Counted from the first letter of the stretch, positions 1-12,453 are shown. The stretch: DNA of 64,000 bases from Akanthomyces muscarius (GCF_028009165.1 NC_079241.1:2046001-2110000), one strand, 5' to 3'. Numbers and translations: made by a program. Notes: generated from the sequence alone by a model not told the origin.

Positions 1-1003
1 GAATAGGTGCGTGCGATGCAGCCAGCCGATGGCGACAATGGAGGGGTTGATGTTGATGTCGAGGGGAACCAGGATGGAGAAAAGGTGGCATGAGGTACAG
101 ACAGGTAAGCTGAGCTCTCGCCAGCCTCGTTCGTCCCAGCTGCCTTGACTGGCAGAAAAGTTCCCCGGAATCTTCGGCTGGCCGCTAGCCCCCAGATGTT
201 TTAGGGGCTCGGCCGGCTGACAATGCCGCTAATAATCACAATATTAGTGGCTGCGACTACCTGTGGATGCATTGGCAGGGTCGCTTTTGGCATGCACTGT
301 CACCACGCTGGTGAATACCTACCTCTGCCTTAAAGTCAGATGCGACCCTGTTGTACCATCGATTTGCTTGCAATTTATTGGTAATGCCAGTCCGACTAGC
401 TAGTTCAAAAGTAGCCTGCGCCATTTGTTCAGATCGGTGCATGCGTACGTATTTGTGTCAGCACAACCGGCGCAATCATGCTCAAACAATTCCGAACCTC
501 GACTCAAAAACACATATTGTGGCGGCGATTACGATCAAGAGAAATAGATTCTTGGATCCCAGCCCCAAATTTTTCCGTAGTCACTGTTTCAAGTTTTCGA
601 CTATCAAGACGTACGTGCCTCGCCAACCGGTGGAAACGGTTTAGGGTAGGTGTTTTATACCCCCCTCCATGATGTTATATCGCCCCTCAATATGATTTGT
701 GCCAAGCTGGTCAGCTGGATATCTCCCATAGCAGTGCTACATAAAATCGTCATATCGAATTGTATGGGACATCTTCTTACCAGCTCGTTTCTATTTGATG
801 CGCTGTGGTCTTTGGCATTTTGTTATGGAAGCGCGTGGGAGTCGTGCTTATTGCTGAAGGGCGGGGCACCAAAGTCAATTGGCAGCTTGGCAGCGCACGC
901 CAGATTTTGGACGCCCCCAACGTCCCCAACGAATCACCATGCAACACTAATTCAGCGCAAACTCGGCATCGTCACCGCCTTACCGCACCATTTCAGAGCA
1001 ACA
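1..1003. other. Intergenic region, no gene supported
   Basis: Only short overlapping open frames without recognisable domains occur here. The frame of the downstream deaminase stays open back to about 650, but the peptide upstream of the ATG at 1004 has no family similarity. I treat this as promoter and spacer DNA, possibly including the edge of a gene lying left of the window. Confidence 0.6.
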
Positions 1004-2223
1004 ATGAGCATTCTCCCTGGACAGCTCACGCAGGCGGCCCGTCTGGCCCTGCGCGACGAGCTGGGGGCAAATCAGAGCGCCCTCATGCATAAAATTCCCA
1101 AGGTCGAGCTGCACGTTCATATAGAAGGCACCCTGACGCCCGAACTGAGGTGGCGGCTCGCTCAGAGACGTGGCGTCAAGGCGCGGTTCGGACACGACGA
1201 TATCAAGATCGATACGCTTCAGGATTTGCGGACAGCCTATGACAATATCATTTCCAGCGCGCAGCTCTGTGCGGGGCTGCCGTCAGAGCACCTCGTCACC
1301 TTTTTCCAGGCCTACTACAGCGGCTTCGAGTTTCTCACAACGCGCCAGGACTTTTACGATCTTGCCATGGACTGGTTCCGCCGGGCCGCGGCCATGAATG
1401 TGCGCTACTGTGAGCCGTTCTTTGACCCTCAGGGCCACACGAGCCGAGGGGTGACCTGGGAGGATATGATGGGGGGCTTTCGAGATGCCCAACGCACTGC
1501 AGCGTCAGAACTCAATGTAAGATAAAAGGCCCTGCTACGAAGGCACTTAAGTTTGCCATTACTCATGGAAACCGCCTGCCTGGCTAGATCCAATCCAGGT
1601 GGATAATGTGCTTCCTCCGAGATCAGCCTCCAGAAGACGCCATAAAGCACTACAAGGCCGCCCTGGAATACAGGGACATGATTGTCGGCATTGGTCTGGA
1701 CTCTAACGAGCGCGACCGTCCGCCGTGTCTCTTCGAAGAGGTCTTTGCACTCGCGCGCAGGGATGGCTTCAAACTCACCGCCCACTGCGACGTCGGTGTC
1801 AAGGATACGCACACGCATATTCGGCAGGTGGCCTCGACGCTGGCTGGCGGCTGCGGCCTCGATCGCATGGACCACGGATTGAATGTGGCGGACAAGACCG
1901 ATTTGACGGCGCTGGTGGCGCAGCGGGACATGTCGATGACGATTTGTCCGTGGGCGTACCTACGCCGCGAGACGTACGACAGTATTGCCGAACGCATCCG
2001 GGTGCTCGTCGACGCCGGCATTCGTGTATCAATAGCGAGCGACAGTCCAGCTTATACGGACCAGAGCTGGGTCACGCACAACTTGCTTCTGACGCAGCGC
2101 ATGTGCGGCTTCACGGATCGGGACATGGTCAAGCTGGTCAAGAACGGCGTGGACGCCTCCTGGGCAGAGCCTAATGTCAAGGAGGCCATTCTGCTAGAAA
2201 TTGACGCCGTGCAGGATTCCTGA
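1004..2223 (+). CDS. Adenosine/adenine deaminase-like metal-dependent hydrolase
   Basis: Amidohydrolase-fold deaminase, expected to hydrolyse the amino group of adenine, adenosine or a related purine in the cytosol. The model has two exons, 1004-1516 and 1588-2223; the 71-nt intron 1517-1587 (GTAAGA...CTAG) is phase 0 and gives 382 aa. Family marks: KVELHVHIEGTLTPE with the HxH metal ligands (about residues 34-36), DPQGHTSRG, WIMCFLRD just after the junction, the GLDSNE segment, TAHCDV, DHG, and SDSPAY carrying the metal-ligand Asp. It resembles yeast Aah1 and ADA overall. Odd point: the usual HAGE motif with the catalytic Glu reads HCDV here, so substrate or activity may differ from classical enzymes. 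I start at 1004 because homology begins soon after it. The next gene, a regulator, is 1.3 kb away, so membership in the peptide cluster is uncertain. Confidence 0.85.
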
Positions 2224-3531
2224 GTCTTTGCATTAAAGAAACAGGCTACGTACTCGCTGCGATAGCTTTCCAATGCTGTTCTTCTCGCGTGTGCGCCTTT
2301 TGCGTACCATTGAGACTGCTTGCAGTGTCTGGCAACGAACGTGTATGCTGTTTCGCGGCGTACGGCCGCCTTGGACAGTCTTTGCTGGGCCGCGCTCCCA
2401 CGGACGAAGTCGTGGTTCGATTTTTCTCTTTATTGACAAATTACGTTGCCCTTGCGCAGACAATGAAGAATGATGTAGAATTCATCTAGAGAGAGATAGC
2501 GCCGCTGAAGCCAGTCAGCCGTGAACGTCGAGAACACCAACGCACGCGACTTACTAAATTGAACTTCCCAGCTTGCCTGACAACGAGAAACGAGCTGTTG
2601 CTGTTTGGCCGTCATTTGCCGCACGGCCATGTCGGCACTCCTTTTTCGTAAACCAAGTTTGGACCTCAAACCACGCCCTAGAGCATCGACTAGCTGGCAT
2701 ACGGGAGTTGACGAAGATCAAAGGCATACTACCCTCCCCGACTGCGTCTTTTGGGATGAGAGCCGCCTCCGAGACAGTATCAGATATGGTCTCGATTTCT
2801 GCAGACATTGCTCCTGGCGATAAAAGGAGCAACGTCGCTGGGAATCTTGTGTGCTCTACAAAGACGCGTCCCATCCTGGACTTGCGGCATCGGTCGGTTC
2901 TATACTGCGTGCTACCACATGTTTGCTCTCCGCTGGTGTCCCAAACGCACGGTACTTTGGCCTGCGTCACGAACAAGGCTGCAGATGGACTTAGTGTACA
3001 TCAGATAACTGACTGCTGGCGCTGCTGGTGCATGCAATGTAAGTTGACTCCACACCACCACAGGACTATTTCGCAATTAGCTTGGCAAATAGTATAATGA
3101 GACGATAAACGAGTAATGGGACTACCCTTGACATGGTGTGCGTGTATTCAGCGCACCCCTCTTGGTAGGAGGAAGTATGCCGAGAGTTGAGCATCTGGGC
3201 CTGGAAGCTGGAGAACCCTGGGGGAGATTCATGAGCCAATCATGCAGAGCTTGAAACGGAAGTATAATCCGCGTGACGATTGGCGGGCGCTGAAATGAAG
3301 TTACTCCGGCGCTTACTATAAAAGCGTTGTACATGCCGCTACAAGTATAACTAGAAATGAGATGTATGCTACTATCTCGTACCTGTCCAACAGCCTGGCA
3401 CACCTCGACGAATTCTCCATGGACTCCTAGAGACATCCGCAGTCTGTATTTCCTGTCATTCAGCAACGACTTACTTTTCCTACTTTCTTTGCGGCTATAG
3501 AGACCACATCATTCTTTTTTGAACAAAGAGA
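2224..3531. other. Intergenic region, no gene supported
   Basis: About 1.3 kb without convincing coding sequence. Open frames of 174 aa (2573-3097, plus, non-ATG start) and 114 aa (3122-3466, minus) show no domain or family pattern. The last few hundred bases are presumably the promoter of the bZIP-type gene. Confidence 0.6.
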
Positions 3532-4896
3532 ATGGAGGATTTGAACCAGCTGCCAACCGTCATTCCAATTAGCTACGATGCCAAACGCACCAGAAATCGG
3601 CTGGCTCAGAGACGTCGCAGGGGTTTGTCCTACTTTTTACAGACGAAAAATGGCCACGCTAACTTGTCCAACGTTGCTGCAGAAAAGCAAAAGTCCCTGA
3701 GTACTCTCGAGAAAGGGTCGACGTCGTCACATTCTGCAACAAAGGAGGCGGCACAGCTGCACAATCCCACCCCTGATATGTTGGGTTGGGCACAACAAGG
3801 GTACATATCAAATCGTCCACTTGTTTACTGTACCAGCCGAGCTAATCTAGCTCTTCAGCGGAACTGTGCAATGCACAGCGGGTGCTTCCGTCGCTTCTAC
3901 GGGTGGAGGCGATACCCTCGTTCCATCACCCTGGGCAGACTCAATTGTAGGAACTTTAGCGTTGCAAGAGCAACAATCGGACCTGCAGTTTTTGCACGAC
4001 GAGGCTGCGTTCACGTCAAGCGGAAACTTCGTGTTGGAAGCGAGCCTGACACCCCACCCTCTTACACCATCGCCTCGACTGGATCCCGAGTTGGGGCAAA
4101 TGGTGCGCACCAGCAGCTCCACACTCCTCCAGCGGCGAACATTGCCAGCAGCTGGACAGCTTTGCGAAGCAATTCCATCCCCTACCTTGGCCCGCGACGC
4201 TAACAATGGCACGCATATGATAAGCCAACCAGTGGCCAGCCCTCTCATTAGCCCGGCCAAGTCGTCAGCGTCGACAGTCTCAGCCACATCTGCAGCCAAC
4301 CGTCTTGGAGACGCAAATGCCGGAGCCGAACAGTCCATCGCCAAGATTCTAATCTTGGCCGAAGAGATGGGATTTGATAGCTTCGATGACCTGGCGGCTA
4401 CGTACTACACGGCAACGTTCTCAGAGGGTTCGCTTCCCCGGTACGCGCAGTCCACGTCGCGCAGCCGTCGACTCCGCGGCTTGTTGACGGAGCTGCACAC
4501 GAGCTCACGCAGCTGGATGGGCAGAGAAGCACGGGGATATAGTGACGGGCAGATGCGCCTGTTGGAGACGGTGTGCGTCGAGGAACTGAGTGGCATCTCC
4601 GCCGGCGAGCAGCACCAGATCCACCGGACGCAAGCCTTCATCACCAACATGATCAAGCAACTGTTCACGCACGACGGGGCGGAACAGCGTCTAGAAAAGG
4701 ACAAGGACCGCTTGCGAGAACAGGTAAGCTCCGCCGAGCTGAATTTGGAAAAGCAGGGGCCCAGCCCGCTGACGTGCTTCAGATACCGTCACTCTGGGCA
4801 TTGCTGTCGCAGGTGGCGCAGAACATCAATCCGGGGGCGGAAGACTCGTCACTGGCTATCTGTGTGTTTGTCTATCTACTTCAGGTTCCGCTGTAG
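3532..4896 (+). CDS. bZIP-type fungal transcription factor (degenerate zipper)
   Basis: Candidate nuclear regulator of the neighbouring genes. Three exons: 3532-3800, 3859-4723, 4783-4896. Introns are 58 nt (GTACAT, acceptor CTTCAG) and 59 nt (GTAAGC, acceptor TGCTTCAG), phases 2 and 0; the protein is 415 aa. Near the N-terminus RTRNRLAQRRRR matches the bZIP basic region (NxxxQxxxR-like), but no clear heptad of leucines follows. The C-terminal half (from about residue 235: EQSIAKILILAEEMGFDSFDD, then RSRRLRGLLTEL and an IPSLWALL end) is the pattern of a hypocrealean bZIP-like family often found near secondary-metabolite genes. That family assignment is from memory of the pattern. It lies 1.6 kb upstream of the MFS gene and 4.1 kb upstream of the peptidase that opens the RiPP-type cluster, so a cluster-specific role is inferred only. 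Confidence 0.75.
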
Positions 4897-6518
4897 TACA
4901 AAGGGAGCCTCGAGACTGGGACGCCACGGGATAGTGGATGCGATTCTGATCGCCGGCACTGCTTCTGGGGGGTGTATATGGAGCGGACAAGGCTCGGTAC
5001 TTGATTCCTATGTTAGCGCTGTATTGATGTATCTCATACAGGACAGTGGAAGGCTTTTAATCTTGCGAAACTTCTGTATCCAAATGCCCAGCTGCGAGGT
5101 GGTGGAAGTCCTGGCTCGGCAGACTTCCTTGTGACCTCTAACTGGACTTGCCACCGCTGCATCTCATCTCGCGCTCAGAGACGCAACGAGTGTGTTCGGT
5201 GATTCGCAACTCGCAAAGTAGCTGAAACGCTCGACAACCGATCCCTTTCTCCGGAAAGAGGAGCAGCATATTGACCTGCATGTCTCGTCAGCAGCCACAG
5301 CTCGACCGCAAGGGTAGCTACTTGGTGAGCGGGGCCTAGAGACAGGACGTGATAGGATAACAGCGTAGCCTGATTAGCTTGAACTCGCGCAGAGCGACCG
5401 AGGCTCTTGTCACGCAAGCGACTCGAGGAGGGCCGGAGTCTATTGAGGATGAGGGAGCAGTTCGTAGGAGCTGTCACTGGGCAGGGAAACTCCCCTCTTT
5501 TGGTATCAAGATAGTCCATGGCCAGCCAGAAAGTGAACTGTAAAGGCCGGCACGCGCTCGTAGCCTCGACCTCTGGGGGCAGGAATCGGTGCATGCGCGT
5601 GGCTGCCCGACACCTGGCTCGAGCTGGTAAAGCATTCTCGGGCAGCAGCCTTCTTTCCCCCCATGCTACCCTCGGCTCATTCGGCATAACGGTGATGCTG
5701 CGGAGAGGGAGTCCAGAATTGACCAAATCACGGGCGCTTGCTGCAGCCCTTCACCCCAAGGGAACAAGGTGCTGAAAAAGTTACTCCGGAGAGAAACGCC
5801 AAAAGCAAAGCATTGGGGGCGGGAGGCCCATTTCTTATTATTAGTTGGCTTGGCAGGGCTTGTTTAGCACTGGTAGCGTAATCTACTCCAGCCCCTCCCC
5901 CATGCCGGGAGGCGGCCGAATGGATGAGTGGTCTGACTTGGCATCCATGCATCCAGCTCGTCTAACTCATGCGTCGGACCCGGAGGATCTGATAAGGAAC
6001 AAGGGTCCAGAACACCGAGCTGCGGACTCGCCTGTAGTCTGCCAACACGACAATGGACTGCGGAAGGCGGTCGGGGTAGTGCAGGAATGACGGCACAGGA
6101 TAGCCGGACTGTGTGATTGATAACCTGTCACACGCACAGCAGTCATTAGTCATGAAATCCTTCTGTACATGAGTTAAACGAGTGCTTGGTTGAGCAAGGC
6201 TGCGTGTGTATTGCGTGCCGGAATCGCTGGGGACACCCTTGGGCGTGAGCATCTCAGAAGGGCCCCAGGCTGCTTGAACAAAAGTTCACAGGACTCTAGA
6301 CGTCGGGCAGCCCTATCTTGGTGCGCCCGTTGCGTCTCATTCTCCACTGCATGTGGCCGCTCTCGGTTCCCCGAGCCGTTATCAATCAGCTCGTCTCGCC
6401 AGTATCCACCATTTCATCGGAGCAAAAGCCTCGCCCTCGCCCGCCCGTCTTTTTTTAATGCAAACTCACCTCAAGCTCCTTCTACGTGGATTGAACTCAG
6501 TTTGACTGCTCAATCGAC
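4897..6518. other. Intergenic region, no gene supported
   Basis: About 1.6 kb with only low-quality open frames, for example 183 aa on the minus strand at 5175-5726, rich in Arg, Leu and Ser and without a family pattern. Nothing resembling a transposon, tRNA or repeat was seen. The last 300 bp should carry the promoter of the MFS gene. Confidence 0.55.
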
Positions 6519-8134
6519 ATGTCTTCGGAAGAAAAAGTCATCGAAACAGTGGCATCAGCGCCCGCCGACCCCGACGTGGTTCGTGAACAGGCACGTCTTG
6601 ACAAGCTACTGAAAGAGCATGGCGTATGTAATGCGAAATCATCGGAAAATGTGGCGAGACTGACGGCTGTTTTGCTTGCAGGCTACGTGGGACTCTGCGC
6701 AGGATCCCCAGGACCCTTACAACTGGTCGACGTGGCGCAAGGTTTCCATTGCCCTAGTCGTGTCTCTCGGGCAGCTCATTACGCTCATGTCGGCGAGCAT
6801 GATGGCTGCTGCCCTGCCGCAAATTGGACACGACCTACACTTGAGTGACTCTGCCACACAAATCACATTTTCCATCTATATTCTTGGCCTCGCCTTTGCC
6901 CCGTTTCTGATAGCCGCGCTGTCTGAGATGTACGGCCGACGGCCAATATGGATCGCCAGCAATTTATTCTACATTTTCTGGAACGCATTGTGCCCGGTTG
7001 GACCCTCGGCTGGGCTCATGACCGTCAGCCGATTCCTGGCTGGGTCTGGTGCGAGCTGCGGCATCACGGTAAGAGAGAGCGGCTTTGACGATCCTCTCAG
7101 CCCGTCTACAGTTACTGACCTTGTGTTAGCTCACGGGCCCGATCCTGGCAGACATGTTCCGCGCGGAAGAGCGCGGGCGCTCTCTTGCTCTCGCGACGTT
7201 TCTCCCGTACATGGGGCCCGCGCTGGGGCCTATTGTGGGCGGTCTTACGTCGCAGCACTTGCCGTGGGCATGGCTATTCTGGATCCTTTCTATATTTGAC
7301 GCGGCCGTCGTGCTGTTGGGTTTCTTCACCGTCTCGGAGACATACACGCCGGTGCTCCTGGCGAGGAAAGCAGACGCGGCGGCGCGGGCTGGCGACGAGT
7401 CGACTGCTGTCGACAAGTGGACGTTGCAGTATGCTGGCGACTTCTACCGCGATCTACGAAGCAGGCTTGGGGCCAATCTGCTGCGGCCGCTGGCTCTCAT
7501 GGTCCAACGCCCAGCCGTGCAGGTCATTGCCCTCATCATGGCGCTCGATTTTGCCGTCTACTGTCTCCTGCTCTCCACGTACGCCACCCTATGGATTGAG
7601 CGCTACAACCAGTCTGAGACTGTCAGCAGCCTCAACTACATAGCCCTGGCTGTCGGAACTATCACGGCATCGCAAGCAGGTGGCCCGCTGATGGACTGGA
7701 TGTATGCCCGAATGAAGCGCCATGGCGAGCCTGTGCCTGAATTTCGCGTGCCGTTTCTAATTCCCGGCGTCATCATAATGCCTCTCGGTATGTTCCTCTA
7801 TGGGTGGGCAGCAGAGAAATACATGCACTGGATAGTCGTCGACGTGGGCACGGCCATTTTTGTGTGTGGTAGCTTTCTCATTGGCCAAGGCATGCTGGCC
7901 TATATGTTGGACGAGTTTAAGCACGCTGCTTCCGCCAACGCCGCAGCACGTATGCTCTCTAACATTCTCGGTTTTGTCTTTCCTATCTTTGCGCCATCCA
8001 TGTATAAGAGGCTGGGCTACGGGTGGGGGAATACGGTCTTGGGCCTCATCTGGGTAGTCCTGGGCTTCCCAATTCCTGTGCTGCTATGGGTTTATGGCGC
8101 CCGCCTGAGAGCCCTGGGGCGTCGTGATGAATGA
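6519..8134 (+). CDS. MFS transporter, DHA1 (drug:H+ antiporter-like) family
   Basis: Twelve-helix major facilitator, expected in the plasma membrane and exporting a small molecule by proton antiport. Three exons: 6519-6623, 6682-7068, 7130-8134. Both introns are phase 0 (58 and 61 nt; GTATGT and GTAAGA donors) and the protein is 498 aa. A short hydrophilic N-terminus is followed by DPYNWSTWRKVSIALVVSLG, the family entry into helix 1. Motif A appears as LSEMYGRRPIW between helices 2 and 3, and the helix 5 motif C region reads PYMGPALGPIVGG. A central cytosolic loop (about residues 230-275) separates the two six-helix halves. It is transcribed in the same direction as the peptidase at 9028 and could export or give resistance to the cluster product. 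Such transporters are common outside clusters too, so this link is inference. Confidence 0.9.
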
Positions 8135-9027
8135 TCGACCTTTGCCATACGCAACGGGCGGCGCTAGAGCCCTGTCATTACCAAGGTATACATGGGCGGC
8201 ATTGGCTTTGCACGGTTGGGGCAAGTGGTCTGGGTGGGTGGCAGAAAGTGGCTTTCAAGTCGTGTTCGGTTTGAGGCTTTTCCATAAACTAAGTTACATT
8301 GTTTCCACAATAAATCAGTCACATATTCCTTAATCCAAAGGCAGCCACACCCCACAACGGAGTGATAATCATCGTGCCCGATGCCCCACGCCGAGAACTT
8401 TGGTGCGGCTGCTAAATATCAGGCTTTGTGACTGTGCAGACAAGAAAACCGGACCAGCAATCAATAATGTCCACTCAACTGTTGCTCCTACATATCAAAG
8501 CCTCACGAAGATGGGGCAAATATATAGGCTAACCCCGAGTTGTAGCAGCCCTTGATCAATGCTAGTTTTATCGCTTACTTGAGCTTGTATATTCCATCTT
8601 GAGGGTCTGCCAGCTGGCAGCTGCTGCATGTAGTGACCATGCAGCTGCAGCTTCGATTCCTACAAGCATGCCTGGTAATTAACCTATGCCGGCATATACC
8701 GCAATGCGATGCAATGCAACATTCTTCACAGCAGCTCAGCGCATCAGGCTAGGCTAACACTACCCGTCGGCTCCCACAAACTGCAACATTCGCCCGAAAG
8801 TCAGTGATCTATTCACGGCTGGGAAATATAGCAGTTTGGACGGCGGTTGCGCATCACCGGCAAGCCTTACCTCCGTTTTCTCTTGCACGTGCAGCTCTCT
8901 GCGACGACACTCAGCGCGACGATCTAAGGAGACCTCAAGAGCTTAGCAATTACTGCTACTGCTTTCCACTTGCTCGCCAATAGTCAGTAAAGACACTTTC
9001 AGCGATACTGCTGTTGGGTGCTGAAAG
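8135..9027. other. Intergenic region, promoter of the peptidase gene
   Basis: About 0.9 kb between two plus-strand genes. No coding pattern. Several CAGCTG/GCAGCTGC palindromic stretches occur around 8609-8650. I could not establish a motif shared with other cluster promoters by eye. Confidence 0.5.
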
Positions 9028-11707
9028 ATGTATGCCGATGAACAATTTGAGATTGACTCGCGAATTGATTGGCACCGGCATCAACGGCACCTTGCGTCGT
9101 TCTTCAAACCTCTTCGGCTTACCGCTCTTTGCCTTGTTTCGCTAAGTGGCTGGATTGCTGCATTCTGGGGTGTTTTAAGTGGCCACAATGAGATTGTTGG
9201 CTTGAGCGATTTGTTGCGGAGGCCCGGTGTGCCGCAGGTCATCGACAACAGCCCAAGCATTGAGATGGGCCAGCATGGCGCGGAGCCTGCAAATAGCGTG
9301 TTGGTCAAGGGACTGTCAGTGGACGAGATTCTCGACAGCTCTTGGAAACCCGCAAAGCGCTCTTTCCGTTGGGTTGGAAATGGCGAAGAGGCGCTGCTCA
9401 TTGGCCACTCCAAGTCAAGCGCCGGCGAGTCTGAGTTCTCGGCACAGCGCGTTGTGGCAACTAGCGGCGGCGGACTGGAAAAGTTCCGGTTGGAGAATTT
9501 TATATCCAGCCTGAATGGCGCTATATCGTCTTCATGTATCTATGAGGGCCAAGAAGTGACGCCTGAAGATATCTGGGTGGGTGACGATGGACGGCATGCG
9601 CTGATCCTCTCAAACAAGACCCCAGAATGGCGTCGTTCTTACCGCGCTCTCTACTGGCTGCTAGACCTCAACAGCACTTCGCCCACTCTAGAGGCCCTGG
9701 ATCGCGATCATCCGCTAGAAGAAGCTCAGCTTGCCATTTTTTCCCCAACGGGGCAAAATGTGGCTTTTGTTCGTGACGGCAACATCTACCTTCGCCGGAC
9801 GTACAACGCAACAACTGTGCCCGTTACTGCCGACACTGACCCTTCGGTGCACAATGGCATTCCTGGCTGGGGCTACGAAGAGGAGGCTCTCGAGAGCAAC
9901 GTTGCGCTCTGGTGGTCCCCCGATGGCAGGCACTTGGTGTTTCTGCGCACCGACGAGTCCATGGTACAGATATACATGATGCATCTCTACACGGCGGCGG
10001 AACAAAATAGGCTATATACTCAGACTCGCCCGGTGCGGTATCCGAAACCGGGTTCTCCCAACCCCGTTGTGAATCTCCAGATCTACGACGTAGAGCGCGG
10101 TCGTCTTCTCAACATTGACTTGCCGGGTCAGCTCCCAGACGATGAGCGCATCATCTTCAGCGTCGTCTGGCTCACTGAACATCTGCTGCTCGTCAAGCAA
10201 ACTGACCGCGAGAGCTCTGTTTTGATGGTCTTCCTCATTGACCTGCAGCGTGCGGGAATGGCCACTGTGGAGGCCGAGTTGATTCGCACCGAGTCTGACT
10301 TGAAGGATTGCTGGGTCGAACCCATCCGCAAGGCTCTCCATTTTGTCCCAGCGGATCCGGCACGCGGTATCCCCGGCGACGGCTACATTGACATGGTTGT
10401 GCACGACGGCTATAATCACCTAGCTTACTTTACACCATTACGGGCATCAACGCCGTCCAAAATTCTTACCTCAGGCCAGTGGGAAGTCGTCGATGCCCCC
10501 ACGATGCTGGACGGAGACCATGGCTGGGTGTATTTTCTCGCGACGGTACCACAGCACCCGGATCAGCGCCATTTGTACCGTGCCAGTCTAGATGGCCGTT
10601 CCGTGATAGCGGTCACAGACGATACGCAGCCTGCCTACTACGATGTGTTATTTGCCAGCGGCGGCCGATATGCCGTGCTAGAATACAGGGGACCGGGCGT
10701 ACCACGCACATCCATCATTGTTTTGACGCAGAATGCCCCAGATATTGTAGCTGACACGGATCTAAATACCGCACTCGTGGTCAAGGTTCATGAGGCGGCA
10801 TCAATGCTGCCCGAGCGCCGATTTCATTACATGGATCTAGGTAGTGGCAGTCTAGCGCCCATCATGGAACTGCTCCCACCCAACTTTGATCCAGGGCGAA
10901 AATATCCGGTTATTTTCAGCCCGTATGGAGGGCCGGGGTCGCAAAGTGTAACGCAGCAATTTGCCGTCAACTTCGAGACGCTACTCGCTTCACGTGGCTA
11001 TGTCGTTGTCATTGTTGACGGGCGCGGCACAGGATTTAACGGCCGCGACACCCGCTGCGTTGTGCACGGCCGTCTTGGTCACTTTGAGGCACTCGATCAG
11101 ATCGCAGCCGGACGCCATTGGAAGACTAAGGACTATGTGGATTCAAACCGTATGGCAATCTGGGGCTGGAGCTTTGGCGGATTCCTGACTCTTAAGACAC
11201 TGGACATGGACGGCGGGCGCACCTTTGGCCTTGGCATTGCGGTCGCGCCTGTGACTGATTGGCGGCTCTATGGTGAGCGCTCCAACAAAAACTTGGCTGG
11301 GAACTGTCTCACAATTACTGACGAATTTCTAGATTCGCTCTTTACAGAGCGGCATATGCGCACTCCGAATCACAATGGGCCAGGGTACGATGAAACAGTC
11401 ATTGCCAACATGACAGCGCTTCGAGGCGTGCGACGTATACTCCTCGCGCACGGCACCGCCGACGACAACGTTCACGTTCAGAATACCCTGATGCTGGTTG
11501 ACAGACTAGTAGACGTCGGGGCAGTCAATTATGACATGATGTTGTTTCCGGATGCTGACCACGCCATTCGCTTCCACGGGGCGCGGAAAGTATTGTACCA
11601 GCGTAAGTAATGGACTCTGCCAATTGAGCATTCAGGAAGTATACGAAAGCTAATAATGCGTAGGAATTCTAGACTGGCTAGAAAAGAATATGCTATGGAA
11701 TTCATGA
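9028..11707 (+). CDS. Membrane dipeptidyl aminopeptidase (Ste13/Dap2/DPPIV-like, S9B)
   Basis: Type II membrane serine peptidase that removes N-terminal dipeptides (X-Ala or X-Pro in characterised relatives) in the Golgi or vacuole. Exons are 9028-11602 and 11664-11707; the 61-nt intron (GTAAGT...GCGTAG) is phase 1, and splicing converts a dead-end into the expected family C-terminus RILDWLEKN. Total 872 aa. A short basic cytosolic N-terminus precedes one transmembrane helix (about residues 30-48), then the beta-propeller with the YEEEALE double-Glu motif that anchors the substrate N-terminus (about 290), then the hydrolase domain: WGWSFGGF (nucleophile Ser), HGTADDNVH (Asp) and FPDADHAIRFH (His). 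All catalytic residues are intact. It sits directly upstream of a UstYa gene and 4 kb from the KR-repeat precursor. The Ste13 role in alpha-factor maturation makes it a natural trimming enzyme here, but vacuolar housekeeping DPAP cannot be excluded. Confidence 0.93.
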
Positions 11708-12453
11708 CGCCTGGGCGTGGACGGGGCGTTTCTCATATGCAGTCTCCCCAGAGAGCTAATTTCGCGACTACCGGCGTGTCCTCGAATAAAGTAGACAACA
11801 CTGCAACTCCTAGCGGCCTTGGAACCTTGTCCGCAATTACTCCCGTAAGAAGTGGTGAATCTGTTTTTCGTTTTAATTATTACAGCACGCCGTTGTCTTT
11901 GCTAGTGCCTACGTAAGTGGCATCCCGATGGGCTTGTCGTTTCTCGTGGCATCCTTTTGCACGCCCTCAGGCGCTAGTACCTGCTTCCAGACCATGATCT
12001 GTGGATTGATGAATATCCGCTTCAAATTTTCCAAGTACAGACTGGCTCTGTTTACTCTGCTCACTTCCGGATAATATGAAACTTGCTCACGCCGATTATT
12101 TGTAATTGCAGTCGGGTTCTGAGCCTAGTCTGTGATGGAGCAGACACTCTACTGCAGTGTCACATTGGTGCATATACTCTGCAGCTTTAGGGCGCTTCTG
12201 TGCATAGTTGCATTCTTAGCTTTGTATTCGCAAGGAACAGCTTTTGTACCAAAAACTACCTGGCCATAGCTGGAGGGGTTGACAGCGCTTAGCAGCCAGT
12301 AATGCACGGAAGCCAGCTTATTGAGTCCCATGGACATCAATTTTATGAAGGATTCGCTGTTGATCTTCGGCCGCGACCGTTGTATTGCTACACGGTCGCG
12401 CCCTCCTTTGCCGAATCAAACCACAAATCAAATTTCCAACATCATCGTTTGTC
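11708..12453. other. Intergenic region, promoter of first UstYa gene
   Basis: About 0.75 kb without a supported gene. The frame in front of the UstYa ATG is open from 12385 but only through a non-ATG codon. Nothing else recognisable. Confidence 0.5.

Noticed and set aside
2573..3097. 174-aa plus-strand open frame
   Set aside because: Begins at a non-ATG codon and shows no recognisable similarity.
5175..5726. 183-aa minus-strand open frame in the gap before the MFS gene
   Set aside because: No domain, no plausible exon structure, composition like random translation.
6624..6681. Frame disruption near the start of the MFS gene
   Set aside because: Explained by a standard 58-nt phase-0 intron, not a frameshift.
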